Shown piece after piece: positions 1-9,547 of a stretch of 64,000 nucleotides of DNA. The position numbers and the translations under genes are program-made. The notes beneath the pieces were generated by a model that worked only from the letters and a program-made list of their open reading frames with translations, was not told the origin of the DNA and searched no databases. Where the stretch lies: contig JASFAU010000012.1 in NCBI GenBank assembly GCA_039704465.1, positions 1,116,001-1,180,000 on the forward strand, written 5' to 3'. This DNA is from Plasmodiophora brassicae (lineage: Eukaryota > Endomyxa > Phytomyxea > Plasmodiophorida > Plasmodiophoridae). Position 1 is the stretch's first letter; every line of letters starts with the position of its first letter.

Positions 1-1170
1 AGCCATGAGTTGCGCACGCCCCTGACTGGCATCGTCGGCTTCACCGACCTGCTGAGTGCGACGCCCCTCTCGGACGATCAGACCGACCTCGTCAACCTGA
101 TCGGTGATTCGGCACGCGTTCTCCACACTCTGGTCAACGACCTTCTCGACGTGTCGAAACTGGAAGCCGGCAAGGTCGTCCTCGAGCAGTCCCCGTTCCT
201 AATTCGCAAGATAGTCAGCAATTGTCAACATCTACTGCAAGGGCAGGCGCAGCTGAAATCCCTACCGTTCAGTGTCATGATCGATGACGACGTGCCGGTG
301 CTGGTGCGGGGCGACTCGAATCGCCTACGGCAGGTACTGACGAACCTGCTCAACAACGCCATCAAGTTCACCGATGCCGGCGGTGTCACCTTGAACGTCA
401 GCCGCGTGAAAGCCCGAGATGCCGGTGACCAGGCCGTCCGAATCAAGTTCCAAGTTGCTGATAGCGGGATCGGGATCGACCAGCAAGACCTGGCGGGCCT
501 ATTTACGCCGTTCTTCCAGGTGGACTCGTCGGATACGAGGAGGTACGGCGGCACGGGCCTCGGCCTGCACATCGTCAAGACCCTAGTCGAGATGATGAAT
601 GGGGAGATCGGCGTCCAGAGCGTCGTCGATCAGGGTTCCGTCTTCTGCGTCGAGATCCCGTTCGGCATCGTCAGGCACGTTGGGGGGACCCTGGAAGCGG
701 GTGTTTCCGAACCCATCTCGCATTGTGCGGATAAGACGCAGCGGGCTACGACAACCATACTCGTCGTTGACGACAACCTGATCATTCGGCGGCTGGTGTC
801 CAGGCAGCTGTCCACACTGGGCTATCGGAACGTGCTCGAGGCGTGCAATGGAAAGGAAGCGGTATCAATAGTCGCGACGTCGGGTCCGGTGGACCTCATC
901 CTGATGGACTGCCAGATGCCGGAACTCGATGGATGTGGCGCCACCATCGCCGTGCGCGACATCGAATCCCGATCTAGCAACCCGCCTGTTCCCATTATCG
1001 CCATGACGGCCAGCGCCATGCATCGTGATCGCGAGATGTGCCTGCGTGCTGGCATGAACGACCTGCTGGCGAAACCGTTCACCGTGGCCGACCTCGCGTC
1101 CATGCTTCAGAGATGGCTACGCCGGTCCTGTACCTCTCGGGCAAACGCTCAAACCTACGGTCGTTCTTAG
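1..1170 (+). CDS. Hybrid histidine kinase, 3' part (HHK1)
   Basis: Cytosolic two-component kinase that autophosphorylates a His and passes the phosphate to its own receiver domain. The window opens inside the gene: the frame is open from base 1 and begins in the H box (SHELRTPLTG, phospho-acceptor His is codon 2), so the PAS and coiled-coil part lies to the left. The HATPase follows: N box LRQVLTNLLNNAIKF, G1 DSGIGID, then the F and G2 boxes (FFQVDSS, YGGTGLGLHIVK). The receiver starts near residue 250 (ILVVDDN), with the acceptor Asp in LMDCQMPELDG, the conserved Thr in AMTAS and Lys in AKPF. No HPt domain follows, so a separate phosphotransfer protein would be needed. Nearly identical in plan to the copies at 4936, 27100 and 29391. 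Confidence 0.92.
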   Translation, partial: SHELRTPLTGIVGFTDLLSATPLSDDQTDLVNLIGDSARVLHTLVNDLLDVSKLEAGKVVLEQSPFLIRKIVSNCQHLLQGQAQLKSLPFSVMIDDDVPVLVRGDSNRLRQVLTNLLNNAIKFTDAGGVTLNVSRVKARDAGDQAVRIKFQVADSGIGIDQQDLAGLFTPFFQVDSSDTRRYGGTGLGLHIVKTLVEMMNGEIGVQSVVDQGSVFCVEIPFGIVRHVGGTLEAGVSEPISHCADKTQRATTTILVVDDNLIIRRLVSRQLSTLGYRNVLEACNGKEAVSIVATSGPVDLILMDCQMPELDGCGATIAVRDIESRSSNPPVPIIAMTASAMHRDREMCLRAGMNDLLAKPFTVADLASMLQRWLRRSCTSRANAQTYGRS

Positions 1171-1573
1171 TGATAATATGCCTACGTACTTCGGTAATGA
1201 ACCAATTCATCGTACCGGCTCAAGAGGAGACAATTACGCGTAGGCGATCCTCATGGCAAAGCTGTCGCTCGGCCCTGCCGGTGTCGCTGAACTGCTCTCG
1301 GAGCACGGCGCCGACGTTGCTGAGCTGCCTCATCGGCTCGCTCCCATGGCAATATGTCCTGGGACAGGCCAACTGCTGGGCGCTCTGCCGAGCCATGGGA
1401 TTACGGTCGCTTCACGCACGACGACGACCTGTGCGTCCGGAGGCTGGTTCGGGTTCCCGCCGTGTACCGTGCCCCGGTCCGGGTCGGCCTCTCGCGCCAA
1501 CACCTGATCTAACCCGAGCCGGATTGCGTCCGGACCTGCTGCCTCTCTGCATTGGCATGACCAGGCACTCTAT

Positions 1574-1640
1574 GCCGAGCCGGCATGAACGATGTAAAGA
1601 CAAAGCCGTTCACACTGGCCGATCTCTCTTCCATTCTCCA
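1574..1640 (+). pseudogene. Remnant of a hybrid histidine kinase receiver tail
   Basis: A short stretch encodes GMNDVKTKPFTLADLSSIL, the end of an HHK receiver domain (compare GMNDLLAKPFTVADLASML in HHK1). Nothing upstream in 1171-1573 reads as the rest of the domain, so this is a fragment. It ends exactly where the left TA of the TIR element begins (1641), as if that element had inserted into a kinase copy. Confidence 0.6.
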
Positions 1641-1642
1641 TA

Positions 1643-1790
1643 CAGTAATTGCTCCTATTAAGGTTTCCTGTAATAAGCCCCGAACCCTGAATTCGATGGC
1701 TTATGACCCCGAACCCCGATTTCGAGGCATATCCGGGGTCTTAATAAAAGACATAGGGCTAAATTTAGATGTTTGGGGTCTTATTAGGAA
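1643..1790 (+). repeat. Left terminal inverted repeat
   Basis: Begins cagtaattgct. It contains aataagccccgaaccctgaa near 1671 and two ggggtctta motifs (near 1735 and 1777). The reverse complement of 2730-2868 aligns to it with small indels; a 14-base insertion (about 1654-1667) is absent from the right end. Confidence 0.6.
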
Positions 1791-1906
1791 TTCCACATAA
1801 CGTTTTGCTGTTTTTTTTTTGGTGCACGGACTACGCGGCGGTGCCGCGGCGCAAGCTCATTGACTCATTGTGCATTGTCGAATGGTGTTGTAGTGCTTCT
1901 GTGCGA

Positions 1907-2423
1907 ATGTCATCGATGCTGGAAGAGCTCCGTGAGCTATCTGGGCTGCTGAAGGATGATATTATAACACCTTCGGAGTTCGATGATATGAAACGAGCGC
2001 TTATCGCCCGATACAAGGGATCAGGCAACACAGGTCCCAGCGACAACAGTCACCTCGAGGAATCGAGTGAAGGTCAGCGAGTTTTCCACGAACGTTCGTG
2101 AATAACTGTCTCTCTCGTAGACGTGAATGGAAAGCAAGAAGCAAGACCCGCATCGTGTGCGTCTTCGTCAAACAGAACTCTTGACCCTTTCCGTCCTGGC
2201 TCTGCTGCTCACAGTACGTGTTGTGGTTACTTGTTCGTTCTTGAACTAATGACGTTTGCTGACAGGTAGTTCATCGAATGCAACGTCCGGAAAGACTGTG
2301 ACGTCGCAAGCGACTCTGCATAAATACTTCGGGCCGTCCATGTTAATGTCCCGTGGCTCCGGCGAGATATTCGTGTCCTCCAAGTGTCCAGCTATGGTCA
2401 AGGACAGGTTCACATGCTCGTGA
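1907..2423 (+). CDS. Small SHOCT-domain protein inside the TIR element
   Basis: Predicted exons 1907-2072, 2121-2213 and 2266-2423 (about 138 aa); both introns are GT-AG and phase-consistent. Residues 4-34 (MLEELRELSGLLKDD, then IITPSEFDDMKRALI) match the SHOCT pattern, a short helical hairpin L..L...G.IT..EF...K..L found at protein ends and thought to mediate oligomerisation. The rest is Ser/Asn-rich and includes SQATLHKYFG, which resembles a PCNA-interacting PIP box (Q-x-x-L-x-x-[aromatic]2). The 3' end is uncertain: a GT-AG intron 2396-2438 could extend the protein in the frame that stops at 2658. It is the only credible gene in the element. Function unknown. Confidence 0.45.
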
Positions 2424-2658
2424 AGGCGACTATGTCGAGGTGTTCGACTCCGATGGCCAGCCGCTACTCACCGGCTCTGTTACTGCACCGCGTACCTCTC
2501 TACACGGACAGCCTGTGCCCGACGGCCACATCGTGGTCGTTATCGCACGACTGCACACTACAAGTTGTCTGGGCGTGGATCACTTTGGAGAACCTGTTGG
2601 CGTCGGAGGATATACTGCCGTCCCTGTGAATCGAGCATTCCTGTGCTGCGACAAATAA
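2424..2658 (+). other. Possible extra 3' exon of the SHOCT gene
   Basis: Open in one frame and ending with a stop at 2656-2658. It contains a beta-rich stretch, GDYVEVFDSDGQPLLTGSV, that looks like real protein. No acceptor joins it cleanly to the upstream exon except the one at about 2438, which would drop its first residues. It could also be decayed coding sequence. Confidence 0.25.
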
Positions 2659-2729
2659 ATGTTCCGTTTCTTGTTGTTTGGGCTAATCGGGACCAGTCTG
2701 TGGTTGAATTACGCAACGTAACTCCAAGT

Positions 2730-2868
2730 ATAAACTGTGCTCCTGATAAGACCCCAAGCACTGAACCTACCCAAAAAATATTTCACAATAAGACCCCAAA
2801 CCCTCACAATGCTCTATGACCCCGAACCCCAATTATTTCAGTTCGGGGCTTATTAGAAGCAATTACTG
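2730..2868 (-). repeat. Right terminal inverted repeat
   Basis: Inverted copy of the left end (1643-1790): aataagacccca twice, then ttcggggcttatta and the terminal agcaattactg next to TA. Confidence 0.6.
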
Positions 2869-3076
2869 TAAATGGCTCTGCGCTTGTTCAGCTTCAGTTC
2901 CTGCTACCTAATAAACTTGCATGGGACATACAACGTCAGTATCGTCGGGCGGTTCCCAGGCCGACGTTCTTCCCATCATGTCGCACCGACTGGCACGACC
3001 TGCGCTGCCTTCCTATGATGGCAGTTGCCACATGCACACGTCGTGACGTACCAGCAGCACGGCAGACGCTCTGGGT

Positions 3077-3132
3077 TCTCCAGCTGGGACGTTTAATCGC
3101 ATGGTCTCCAGCTGGGACGTTTAATCGCATGG
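3077..3132 (+). repeat. 28-bp perfect tandem duplication
   Basis: Two identical 28-bp units (3077-3104 and 3105-3132) beginning tctccagctgggacg, just upstream of the decayed kinase. No coding role seen. Confidence 0.9.
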
Positions 3133-3231
3133 GTTGTGTATCGGACGGATGGTGAGAAACCTTATAGGCATTCGAACAGGCCCTTCGGATGTTTCGGCGG
3201 CGCCGGAGGCTGCCAGATGGCCGACGTCCTA

Positions 3232-4242
3232 GTTGCTTAATTTGATGGGAGAGACGTCGACCCGCGTCCTGCACAGTCTGGTCAACGACCTTCTCGACTT
3301 TTCGAGGCTGGAGTCAGGAAAGCCGTCCTCGAGCGCGTCCCATTCCTAATTCGGCAAGGTGGTCCACAAGTGCAAGCATCGTGTCGACGTACCTGTGCTG
3401 TGCGTGGCGACCCGGCCGTACGTACGTACCGCCTGCGGCAGATCCTGGCGAACCTGCTGAACAACGCCATCAAGTTCACACGCTGCACGTCGTCCTCATC
3501 GACGAACAAGAACCAGACGATAGCGCGGTTTGCACCCAGCTCAAGATTACTGACAGCGGGATTGGAATCGGACAGAAGACCTGGGGTGTCTTGTATTCGC
3601 GCCGTTCGTCCAGGTCGATCCGTCGGATACAAGGCGATACAGCGGAAGGGGCCTCGGACGTCTGCATATCTTCAGGACCTTGGTGGAACTGATGTATGGG
3701 CGGATCGGCGTCCACAGCGTCGTCGAGCAGGCCGGGCCCGTCTTCTGTGTCGACATCCCGACCGACGTCGTAGGCCAAACCTGCGATTCCGTGGCGGTCG
3801 ATGCTCCTGGCCTCACACCTGGGTCTGCAGACAAGTCTCCCAAGACAGAGAAACCCATACTCGTTGTCGACAACAACTCGACCGTTCGGCGGTTCGTGAG
3901 CAGGCAGCTGTCCAGGCTCGACTACCAGAACGTGCTCGAGGCATGCAACGGAAAGGAAACGGTATCGACAGTCGAAAGGTCAAGCCGGCCGGTGGATCTC
4001 ATCCTGATCGATGGACTGCCAGATGCCGGAACTCGATAGGCTTGGCGCTACCGTCGCCCTGCGCGATGTCGAGTCCCGCTCGGGGGACCAGCGCCCTTCC
4101 CAATCATCGCCATGACGGCCAGCGCCATGCACCGTGATCGTGAGATGCGCCTTCGAGCCGGCATGACGGATGTGCTGACGAAACCATTCACATTGTCTGA
4201 CCTCGCGTCCATGCTGCAGAAATGGCTAAGATTGCCTCCGGA
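3232..4242 (+). pseudogene. Decayed hybrid histidine kinase (HHK2 pseudogene)
   Basis: Homologous to the other kinases but broken by several frameshifts and stops. Recognisable pieces in shifting frames: TRVLHSLVNDLLDFSRLESGK (about 3260-3320) from the region after the H box; the N-box region near 3435-3475 in a different frame; the G2 region near 3630-3690; a receiver start, ILVVDNNSTVRRFVSRQLS (about 3855-3915); and the receiver tail GMTDVLTKPFTLSDLASMLQ (about 4160-4220). The stretch corresponding to HHK1 bases 1-90, including the H-box His, is missing. The receiver acceptor region reads LILIDGLPD, then shifts frame. Clearly not functional as a kinase. Confidence 0.85.
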
Positions 4243-4393
4243 AGCCGGCACACGTCATCCCCTGTCAACTATCGTGAATCTGTCATCGTGTCTAGTATAG
4301 AGCGTTGCTTTCATCGCTCCCGCCTAGCGCACGAGAAGCAGCAATTGTGTGTGATGTGCGCTTTTCACGCAGGCGCCTCAGTTTCGGGACCGA

Positions 4394-4523
4394 AGGGTTA
4401 GCAGCAGGACGCTGGCTGATTTCCATCGCATTATTATGATTTATGAAGAAACCATATTTTCATACTTGTATGTAAAGCCAAAGTTTCAGAAATGAAATCC
4501 ACTAGCGTCCTGCTGCTGACCCT
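4394..4523. repeat. Inverted repeat with AT-rich loop
   Basis: Arms 4394-4413 and 4504-4523 match at 19 of 20 bases (agggt[t/c]agcagcaggacgct). The 90-base loop is strikingly AT-rich for this GC-rich region. It sits in the upstream region of HHK3 and could be a small MITE-like relic or a regulatory hairpin. Confidence 0.55.
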
Positions 4524-4935
4524 CCCCCACGTGGAGAGCGACTGCATGCTGCAATAGTCGGCACCGAAGGGCAGCATGTTTGCGTCAGGCCCGGCGCCTT
4601 ATCGTTGCTCGGCGGGCGGCGGGCAGGCGCAAATAAATTTCGACCGGCGGGGTTTTTGCACATCCTGCACGAGGCAGCTACCCGATCGCCGATCCGGGCC
4701 ATCATGCGGCATCCGATCCGAGATGGCGCGAACACGACACGCAGCAGCGCGCGCCGCGGGGAAGTTTCTCGCGGAGCCGCGACGTTTCGGTCCGTACCTA
4801 CGGATCTGCAATCTGCGCCCGTCCGTAGCCCCGTTTTGTGGCGCGTCGTTGCATCGCAGATGCCGCCGGGGGGGCATACATGCAGACCCCGACCGCATCG
4901 TCTATTGCAGAACTACCGGGCCGGGTGCCGCGCTC

Positions 4936-6708
4936 ATGCCTTTCTGGAAACGTCGCCATGGTCGACGCCGCGAGTTGCCAGGCGCCAGCAATGCAACCGC
5001 CAAGCAGGCAACGGTCGACTACCGTCTCCTGTTCGAGGTGATTCCGGCCCGATGCCTCGTTCTGGATCCGAACCTGCACGTCGTCACTGCGAGCGATTCC
5101 TACCTGGAGGCGACAATGAAATGCAGAGACGACATCACAGGACGCTATGTCTTCGACGTGTATCCCCAGAACCCCAGCGATCCTTCTGCCGATGGCGCCC
5201 ATTCTATGGAAGCCTCGTTGGACTACGTCCTGCAGCACCGGAAGACGTACGCCCAGGCCGTCCAGAGGTACGACGTCAGGAACGCAGATGGCGAGTTCGA
5301 GACGAAGTACTGGAGCAACCTGATAGGCCCAGTCCTGGATCCGATCACAGGCGACCTCGTCAATATCATCATTCGTGTCGAGGACGTCACCGAGTTGGTC
5401 ATCGCTCGCGATCGTGACCCTTCGGCCAAACGAGAGGAGGAGACGCTTCGCCGCATGGAGTGGGAGGTACTACAGCGCGCCGAACAGGTCCAGAAGCAAG
5501 CCCATGAGCTGGAGAAGATGAATGGAGACCTGACTGAAGCGCGGGACAAAGCCGTCGACGCATCCAACAGCAAGTCGACGTTCGTCGCAACGATCAGCCA
5601 CGAGTTGCGCACGCCGCTGACTGGCATCGTCGGCTTCAACGACCTGCTCAGTGCGACGCCCCTCTCGGACGACCAGGCCCACCTGGTGAATATGATTGGA
5701 GATTCGGCGCGCGTTCTTCACACCCTGGTCAACGACCTTCTTGACATGACGAGGCTGGACGCCGGCAAGGTCGTCCTTGAGCACACGCCGTTCCTGGTTG
5801 GCAAAGTGGTCCGCAAATGCGAGCGGCTGCTTCAAGGGCAGGCGAAGCTGAAGTCGCTGTCGCTTCATGTCGATATCGAAGACGATGTGCCTCCGATGGT
5901 GCGGGGCGACCCGAACCGCCTGCGACAGATCTTGACGAACCTGCTCAACAACGCCATCAAGTTCACGGACTCGGGAAGTGTCACTTTGACCGTCAGCCGC
6001 ATCAAAGGAGACGATTCAGAAGACAGGGTCATCCGCGTCCGATTCAAGATTGCCGATAGCGGGATCGGGATTGCCCACGAGAACCTGGAGGGCCTCTTCG
6101 ATCCTTTCTTCCAGGTGGACTCATCGGACACGAGGAGGTACGGCGGCGCGGGCCTCGGTCTGCACATCGTCCGGAACTTGGTCGAGTTGATGAACGGCCA
6201 GATTGGTGTCCACAGCGTGGTCGGTCAGGGTTCCGTCTTCTGGGTCGATTTACCTTTCGACGCCGTTGACCCAGCTGGAGAATCCATTACAGCAGATGCT
6301 CCTGAGGTTTCTGCAGACAAATCACTCAACGCCGAGAAAGCCATACTCGTTGTCGACGACAACGCGATCATTCGGCGGTTGGTGAGCAGACAGCTGTCCA
6401 AGCTCGGCTATCGGAACGTGCTCGAGGCATGCAACGGGAAGGAAGCGGTGTCGACGTTCGAGGCGTCTGGTCCGGTTGACCTCGTGCTGATGGACTGTCA
6501 GATGCCCGAGCTCGACGGGTGTGGCGCCACCATGGCGCTGCGCAACATCGAATCCCGATCCGACAGACCGCACGTACCGGTTGTCGCCATGACGGCCAGC
6601 GCCATGCACCGTGACCGCGAACTGTGCTTCAGTGCTGGTATGAACGATATGCTGACGAAGCCGTTCACCATGGCGGACCTCGCCTCCGTGCTTCACAGGT
6701 GGTTATAA
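4936..6708 (+). CDS. PAS hybrid histidine kinase (HHK3), intact
   Basis: Single-exon kinase of 590 aa. Start chosen at MPFWKRR because HHK4 starts MRFWSRQ at the same place; the frame stays open further upstream (to 4576) but that part is not shared. Order: PAS (about 25-160, e.g. LVLDPNLHVVTASD and YWSNLIGPVLDP), coiled coil (about 165-215), HisKA with His222 in SHELRTPLTG, HATPase with LRQILTNLLNNAIKF, DSGIGI and YGGAGLGLHIV, then a receiver with acceptor Asp520 (LMDCQMPELDG). No transmembrane segment, so a cytosolic sensor; the PAS ligand cannot be deduced. No introns, unlike the neighbouring housekeeping genes. It probably signals through an HPt protein outside the window. Confidence 0.93.
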   Translation: MPFWKRRHGRRRELPGASNATAKQATVDYRLLFEVIPARCLVLDPNLHVVTASDSYLEATMKCRDDITGRYVFDVYPQNPSDPSADGAHSMEASLDYVLQHRKTYAQAVQRYDVRNADGEFETKYWSNLIGPVLDPITGDLVNIIIRVEDVTELVIARDRDPSAKREEETLRRMEWEVLQRAEQVQKQAHELEKMNGDLTEARDKAVDASNSKSTFVATISHELRTPLTGIVGFNDLLSATPLSDDQAHLVNMIGDSARVLHTLVNDLLDMTRLDAGKVVLEHTPFLVGKVVRKCERLLQGQAKLKSLSLHVDIEDDVPPMVRGDPNRLRQILTNLLNNAIKFTDSGSVTLTVSRIKGDDSEDRVIRVRFKIADSGIGIAHENLEGLFDPFFQVDSSDTRRYGGAGLGLHIVRNLVELMNGQIGVHSVVGQGSVFWVDLPFDAVDPAGESITADAPEVSADKSLNAEKAILVVDDNAIIRRLVSRQLSKLGYRNVLEACNGKEAVSTFEASGPVDLVLMDCQMPELDGCGATMALRNIESRSDRPHVPVVAMTASAMHRDRELCFSAGMNDMLTKPFTMADLASVLHRWL

Positions 6709-6988
6709 TGCTCCACCGATGGCGCGCTTCGTCTCAGCCCCACTAGCATATATATTATACATTGATATAATATAGCGAACCCTCTTGAAGGTCTCACAGC
6801 TGTTGGCTGCAGCCTGCCGGCTCACACTGCAGTCACGGAGTGCGGGGCGGACCCGGCGTCATCGTCATTGGCCGTTGCGCGTCAGGTTGCTCGTGTGCCC
6901 ACCACTGCCCGGTGACCGGCGTCAGGGTTGATCCCTGTCGTGCGCCGTTCATGCCGACAGGCCCGCCAGCGTGATCCAGCGCGCCTCG

Positions 6989-8026
6989 ATGAACGCGTTT
7001 CACAAGCGCGTGGTCAGCGGGTCGTCGTCGTCGCCACCGCGATGCAAGTTCGTGAACACGCCTGGCGGCTGCCGCAAGGCCGACTGCCAGTTCTCGCACG
7101 AGGCACAACCCTGCAAATTCTACCAGCAGGGTAACTGCCGCAATGGAGCATCGTGCCGTTTTCAAGTAACGGATCGCGCCGTCCTCGTTCTCCTCTGCGT
7201 TCCCTGATGCGCAGTCTGTGTCCAGCACGGTCCCGCCCCATCCAGCAGCAATCCGTTCAATCCGTCAGGCGGGTTTGGCAGCACATCGTCGAACCCATTT
7301 CAGGCCAAGTTCGGGCAGTCGTCTGGTCTCGGTGCGTTTGGTGCGCAGTCGACCAGCGCCTTTGGGCAAGCACCGTCCGGCGTCTTCGGGCAGCCGTCGT
7401 CCATCGGCGGCGGCGCGTTCGGCTCTGCGTCTACCGTGTTCGGGCGTCCTCCAGCGCCTCCGCAGCCGAATCCATTCTTGGCACAATCCTCCTCGATGAG
7501 CACCGGTGCTTTTCAGGCCCCATCTCCCTTCCAAACAGCAGCACCCGCCGCCCCTACTACCGGCACCACCAGTAACCCGTTCGCTGCATTATCCACGACG
7601 ACGTTCCAGTCAGCGTCGAGCGCATTCTCGGCGCCTGCGAATCCTTTCGCACAAACAGCCCCTCCGTCGTCGTTCGCCTCACCTATGACGGGTACGCCCT
7701 CTGCGCCTGTCTCGACAGGGAGTATGGTCCAGTCGGCCTTCGCTCAAGCACCTGCGCCGCCTCAAACTTCGGTCTTCCAAACCCAGTCAGCATTCCCTGC
7801 CAGCCAGCAACCTGCTCCCTCGACGCCTGCTGCTGCGCCGTTTGGCCAGGTGACCACACCTGCAACGTCTGTGTTTGGGCAAGCAACATCGTCGACGCCG
7901 GCCCCCGCACCCGCTGCCCGCGTGTTCAGCGACGACCCCCTGTTGAGTGACAGCGACCGGCGGGAGTATGCCGCAGCGGAATTCACGCGAATACCATTCC
8001 TGCCGCCCAGCTCCTCCATGGTCTAG
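6989..8026 (+). CDS. NUP42: Nup42-like CCCH zinc-finger FG nucleoporin
   Basis: Exons 6989-7165 and 7226-8026 (325 aa). Cytoplasmic-face nuclear pore protein that in other eukaryotes binds Gle1 and stimulates Dbp5 in mRNA export. The N-terminus has two CCCH fingers, CKFVNTPGGCRKADCQFSH and CKFYQQGNCRNGASCRFQH; the second is completed only by splicing (phase 0), which supports the intron. The middle is a disordered FG region (FGQ, FGR, FGS, NPF repeats). The C-terminus, AAEFTRIPFLPPS, resembles the Gle1-binding motif of Nup42. Length is close to fungal and animal Nup42. The gene could start upstream, but no better in-frame ATG is evident. Confidence 0.8.
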
Positions 8027-8308
8027 TGCGCCAGTGCCCTGTAACGGCGTCCGATGCAACGGCACGCGACGTGGCCAGTAAGTAAGGCCTCAGTAAACCC
8101 ATCATTGCAACAAGGCACATGGCATCGTGTATTGCCGATCCGTCCGGCCGCCGGGGTTGCGCCTGATGGATTTGCCATTTTGGTTCAGCGGCGTCGCGGA
8201 GCGACGGGTTGGCCCCCGCCGCGTTGCGCTCTGTCCACTCTCTCTGTCGCAGCCACGGCCGTTGCGCAAGGCGTTCGTCGGCGACTGGTGCATATCATAT
8301 CGGCCAGC

Positions 8309-9276
8309 ATGACCAGCGTCCTAACGCCGTCCGAGTTCACGCCGTTCTCGCTGGCCGAGATTGTCCCGGTCAATCACAACACGAAGATTTACCGGTTCAA
8401 ACTCCCCGACCAGGTCAGCCTGGGCCTGCCCGTCGCCAGCTGCGTTCTCGTTCGGTAGGCAGGCCATATTATGTGTAGGGCGCGGGTCCCCATACGTATC
8501 ACTGGCATCGCTCTAGGGGGAAAATCGGCGATGAGTTGGTGACCCGCCCGTACACGCCCATCACGTCGAACCGTGTCAAGGGGCACTTCGACCTCATGAT
8601 CAAGTCGTACCCGGCCGGCAAGCTTAGCGCCCACTTCGCCACGCTCAAGCCCGGACAGACGCTCGAGTTCCAGGTTGTTGATCTCGCCGGGCACCTTCAT
8701 CGGTTGCAGGTCTGAGCGCATTTCTCGTTTGTGCAGGGCCCGTTCAAGAAGGTCGAGTACGTGCCGAAGAAGAAGAAGTGCATTGCGATGATTGCGGGCG
8801 GCACCGGCATCACGCCGATGCTGCAGGTGATCGAGGAGTCGTTCAACCACCCCGACGACACGACCAAGTTCCTCCTGATCTTTGCGAATGTCACCGAGGG
8901 TGACATTCTGCTGCGCGAGCGCCTTGAGGGATTTGCGCGCTCCGCGCCGGGCCGTCTCGAGATCCATTACGTCCTCGGAAAGACCGAGGGCTTGTCCAAT
9001 GTCAAGGCCTTCAAAGGGCACGTCACCGCCGACCTTCTGAAAAGTCTCCTGCCCGCTCCCGCCCCCGACATGTCCGTCTTTGTTTGCGGTACGAATTGCA
9101 TTAGCGTTCCAGTCTTCATGGGGGTCGTTGTGGCTGAATTCAGGGGCGTGCTCGCAGGGCCACCACCCATGATGAAGGCGATCTCGGGCGATAAGAACCC
9201 GGACAAGTCGCAAGGGCCTCTGACGGGCATGCTGGCCCAGCTCGGGTACACGTCCGATCACGTCTTCAAGTTTTGA
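8309..9276 (+). CDS. NADH-cytochrome b5 reductase
   Basis: Exons 8309-8454, 8517-8673, 8737-9088 and 9158-9276 (257 aa). FAD enzyme that transfers electrons from NADH to cytochrome b5 (fatty-acid desaturation, sterol synthesis). FAD-binding RPYTPI, NADH-binding GGTGITPMLQVIEE and the CGPPPMM signature are all present. The last is formed only when intron 3 (9089-9157, 69 bp, a multiple of three without a stop) is removed, so an unspliced reading looks open but is wrong. There is no clear N-terminal membrane anchor; this is either a soluble form or a first exon is missed. Confidence 0.9.
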
Positions 9277-9547
9277 GACGCCACGTGGGGCGGAACATCA
9301 TTGTCCAACACATCACAATAGAACCACCTGCGCCAGGCAGTGCCTCCACAACAGGGATCGTTTGATCGCGCAGGGGCTATCCGCTTCCGGGTCCTGGTTG
9401 GGAAACATGTCCCCTGCCGGAGTGTCGAGTGTTCGCACTGGACCTGTGGGCCAACTATACTGCCCAGACAGATCCGGTCACCCGGGACCCTTTCTCCCGC
9501 GGCATAGGTAGGACAGCAGTCTACTTAAGTAATTGAGGGGCCCGGCG

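Larger units (their letters stand above)
1641..2870. mobile_element. Tc1/mariner-like TIR element (non-autonomous)
   Basis: The ends are TA-cagtaattgct (1641-1653) and agcaattactg-TA (2858-2870): a perfect inverted repeat bounded by TA on both sides, the target duplication expected of Tc1/mariner elements. Both termini continue with an imperfect inverted repeat of roughly 120-150 bp that shares aataagccccgaa and several ggggtcttatt motifs. No transposase, DDE motif or HTH is visible in the 1.2 kb interior; it carries a SHOCT-domain gene instead. It is therefore read as a non-autonomous or cargo-carrying element. Inference rests on the TIR/TA structure alone; an ordinary inverted repeat is the alternative. 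Confidence 0.6.

Noticed and set aside
1..6708. Bacterial contamination as the source of the histidine kinases
   Set aside because: The kinases lie next to intron-containing eukaryotic genes, appear on both sides of them and include local pseudogenes, so they belong to this genome; horizontal origin long ago remains possible.
9089..9157. In-frame insertion in cytochrome b5 reductase as a novel loop
   Set aside because: It has GT-AG ends, and its removal restores the invariant CGPPPMM motif, so it is an intron.
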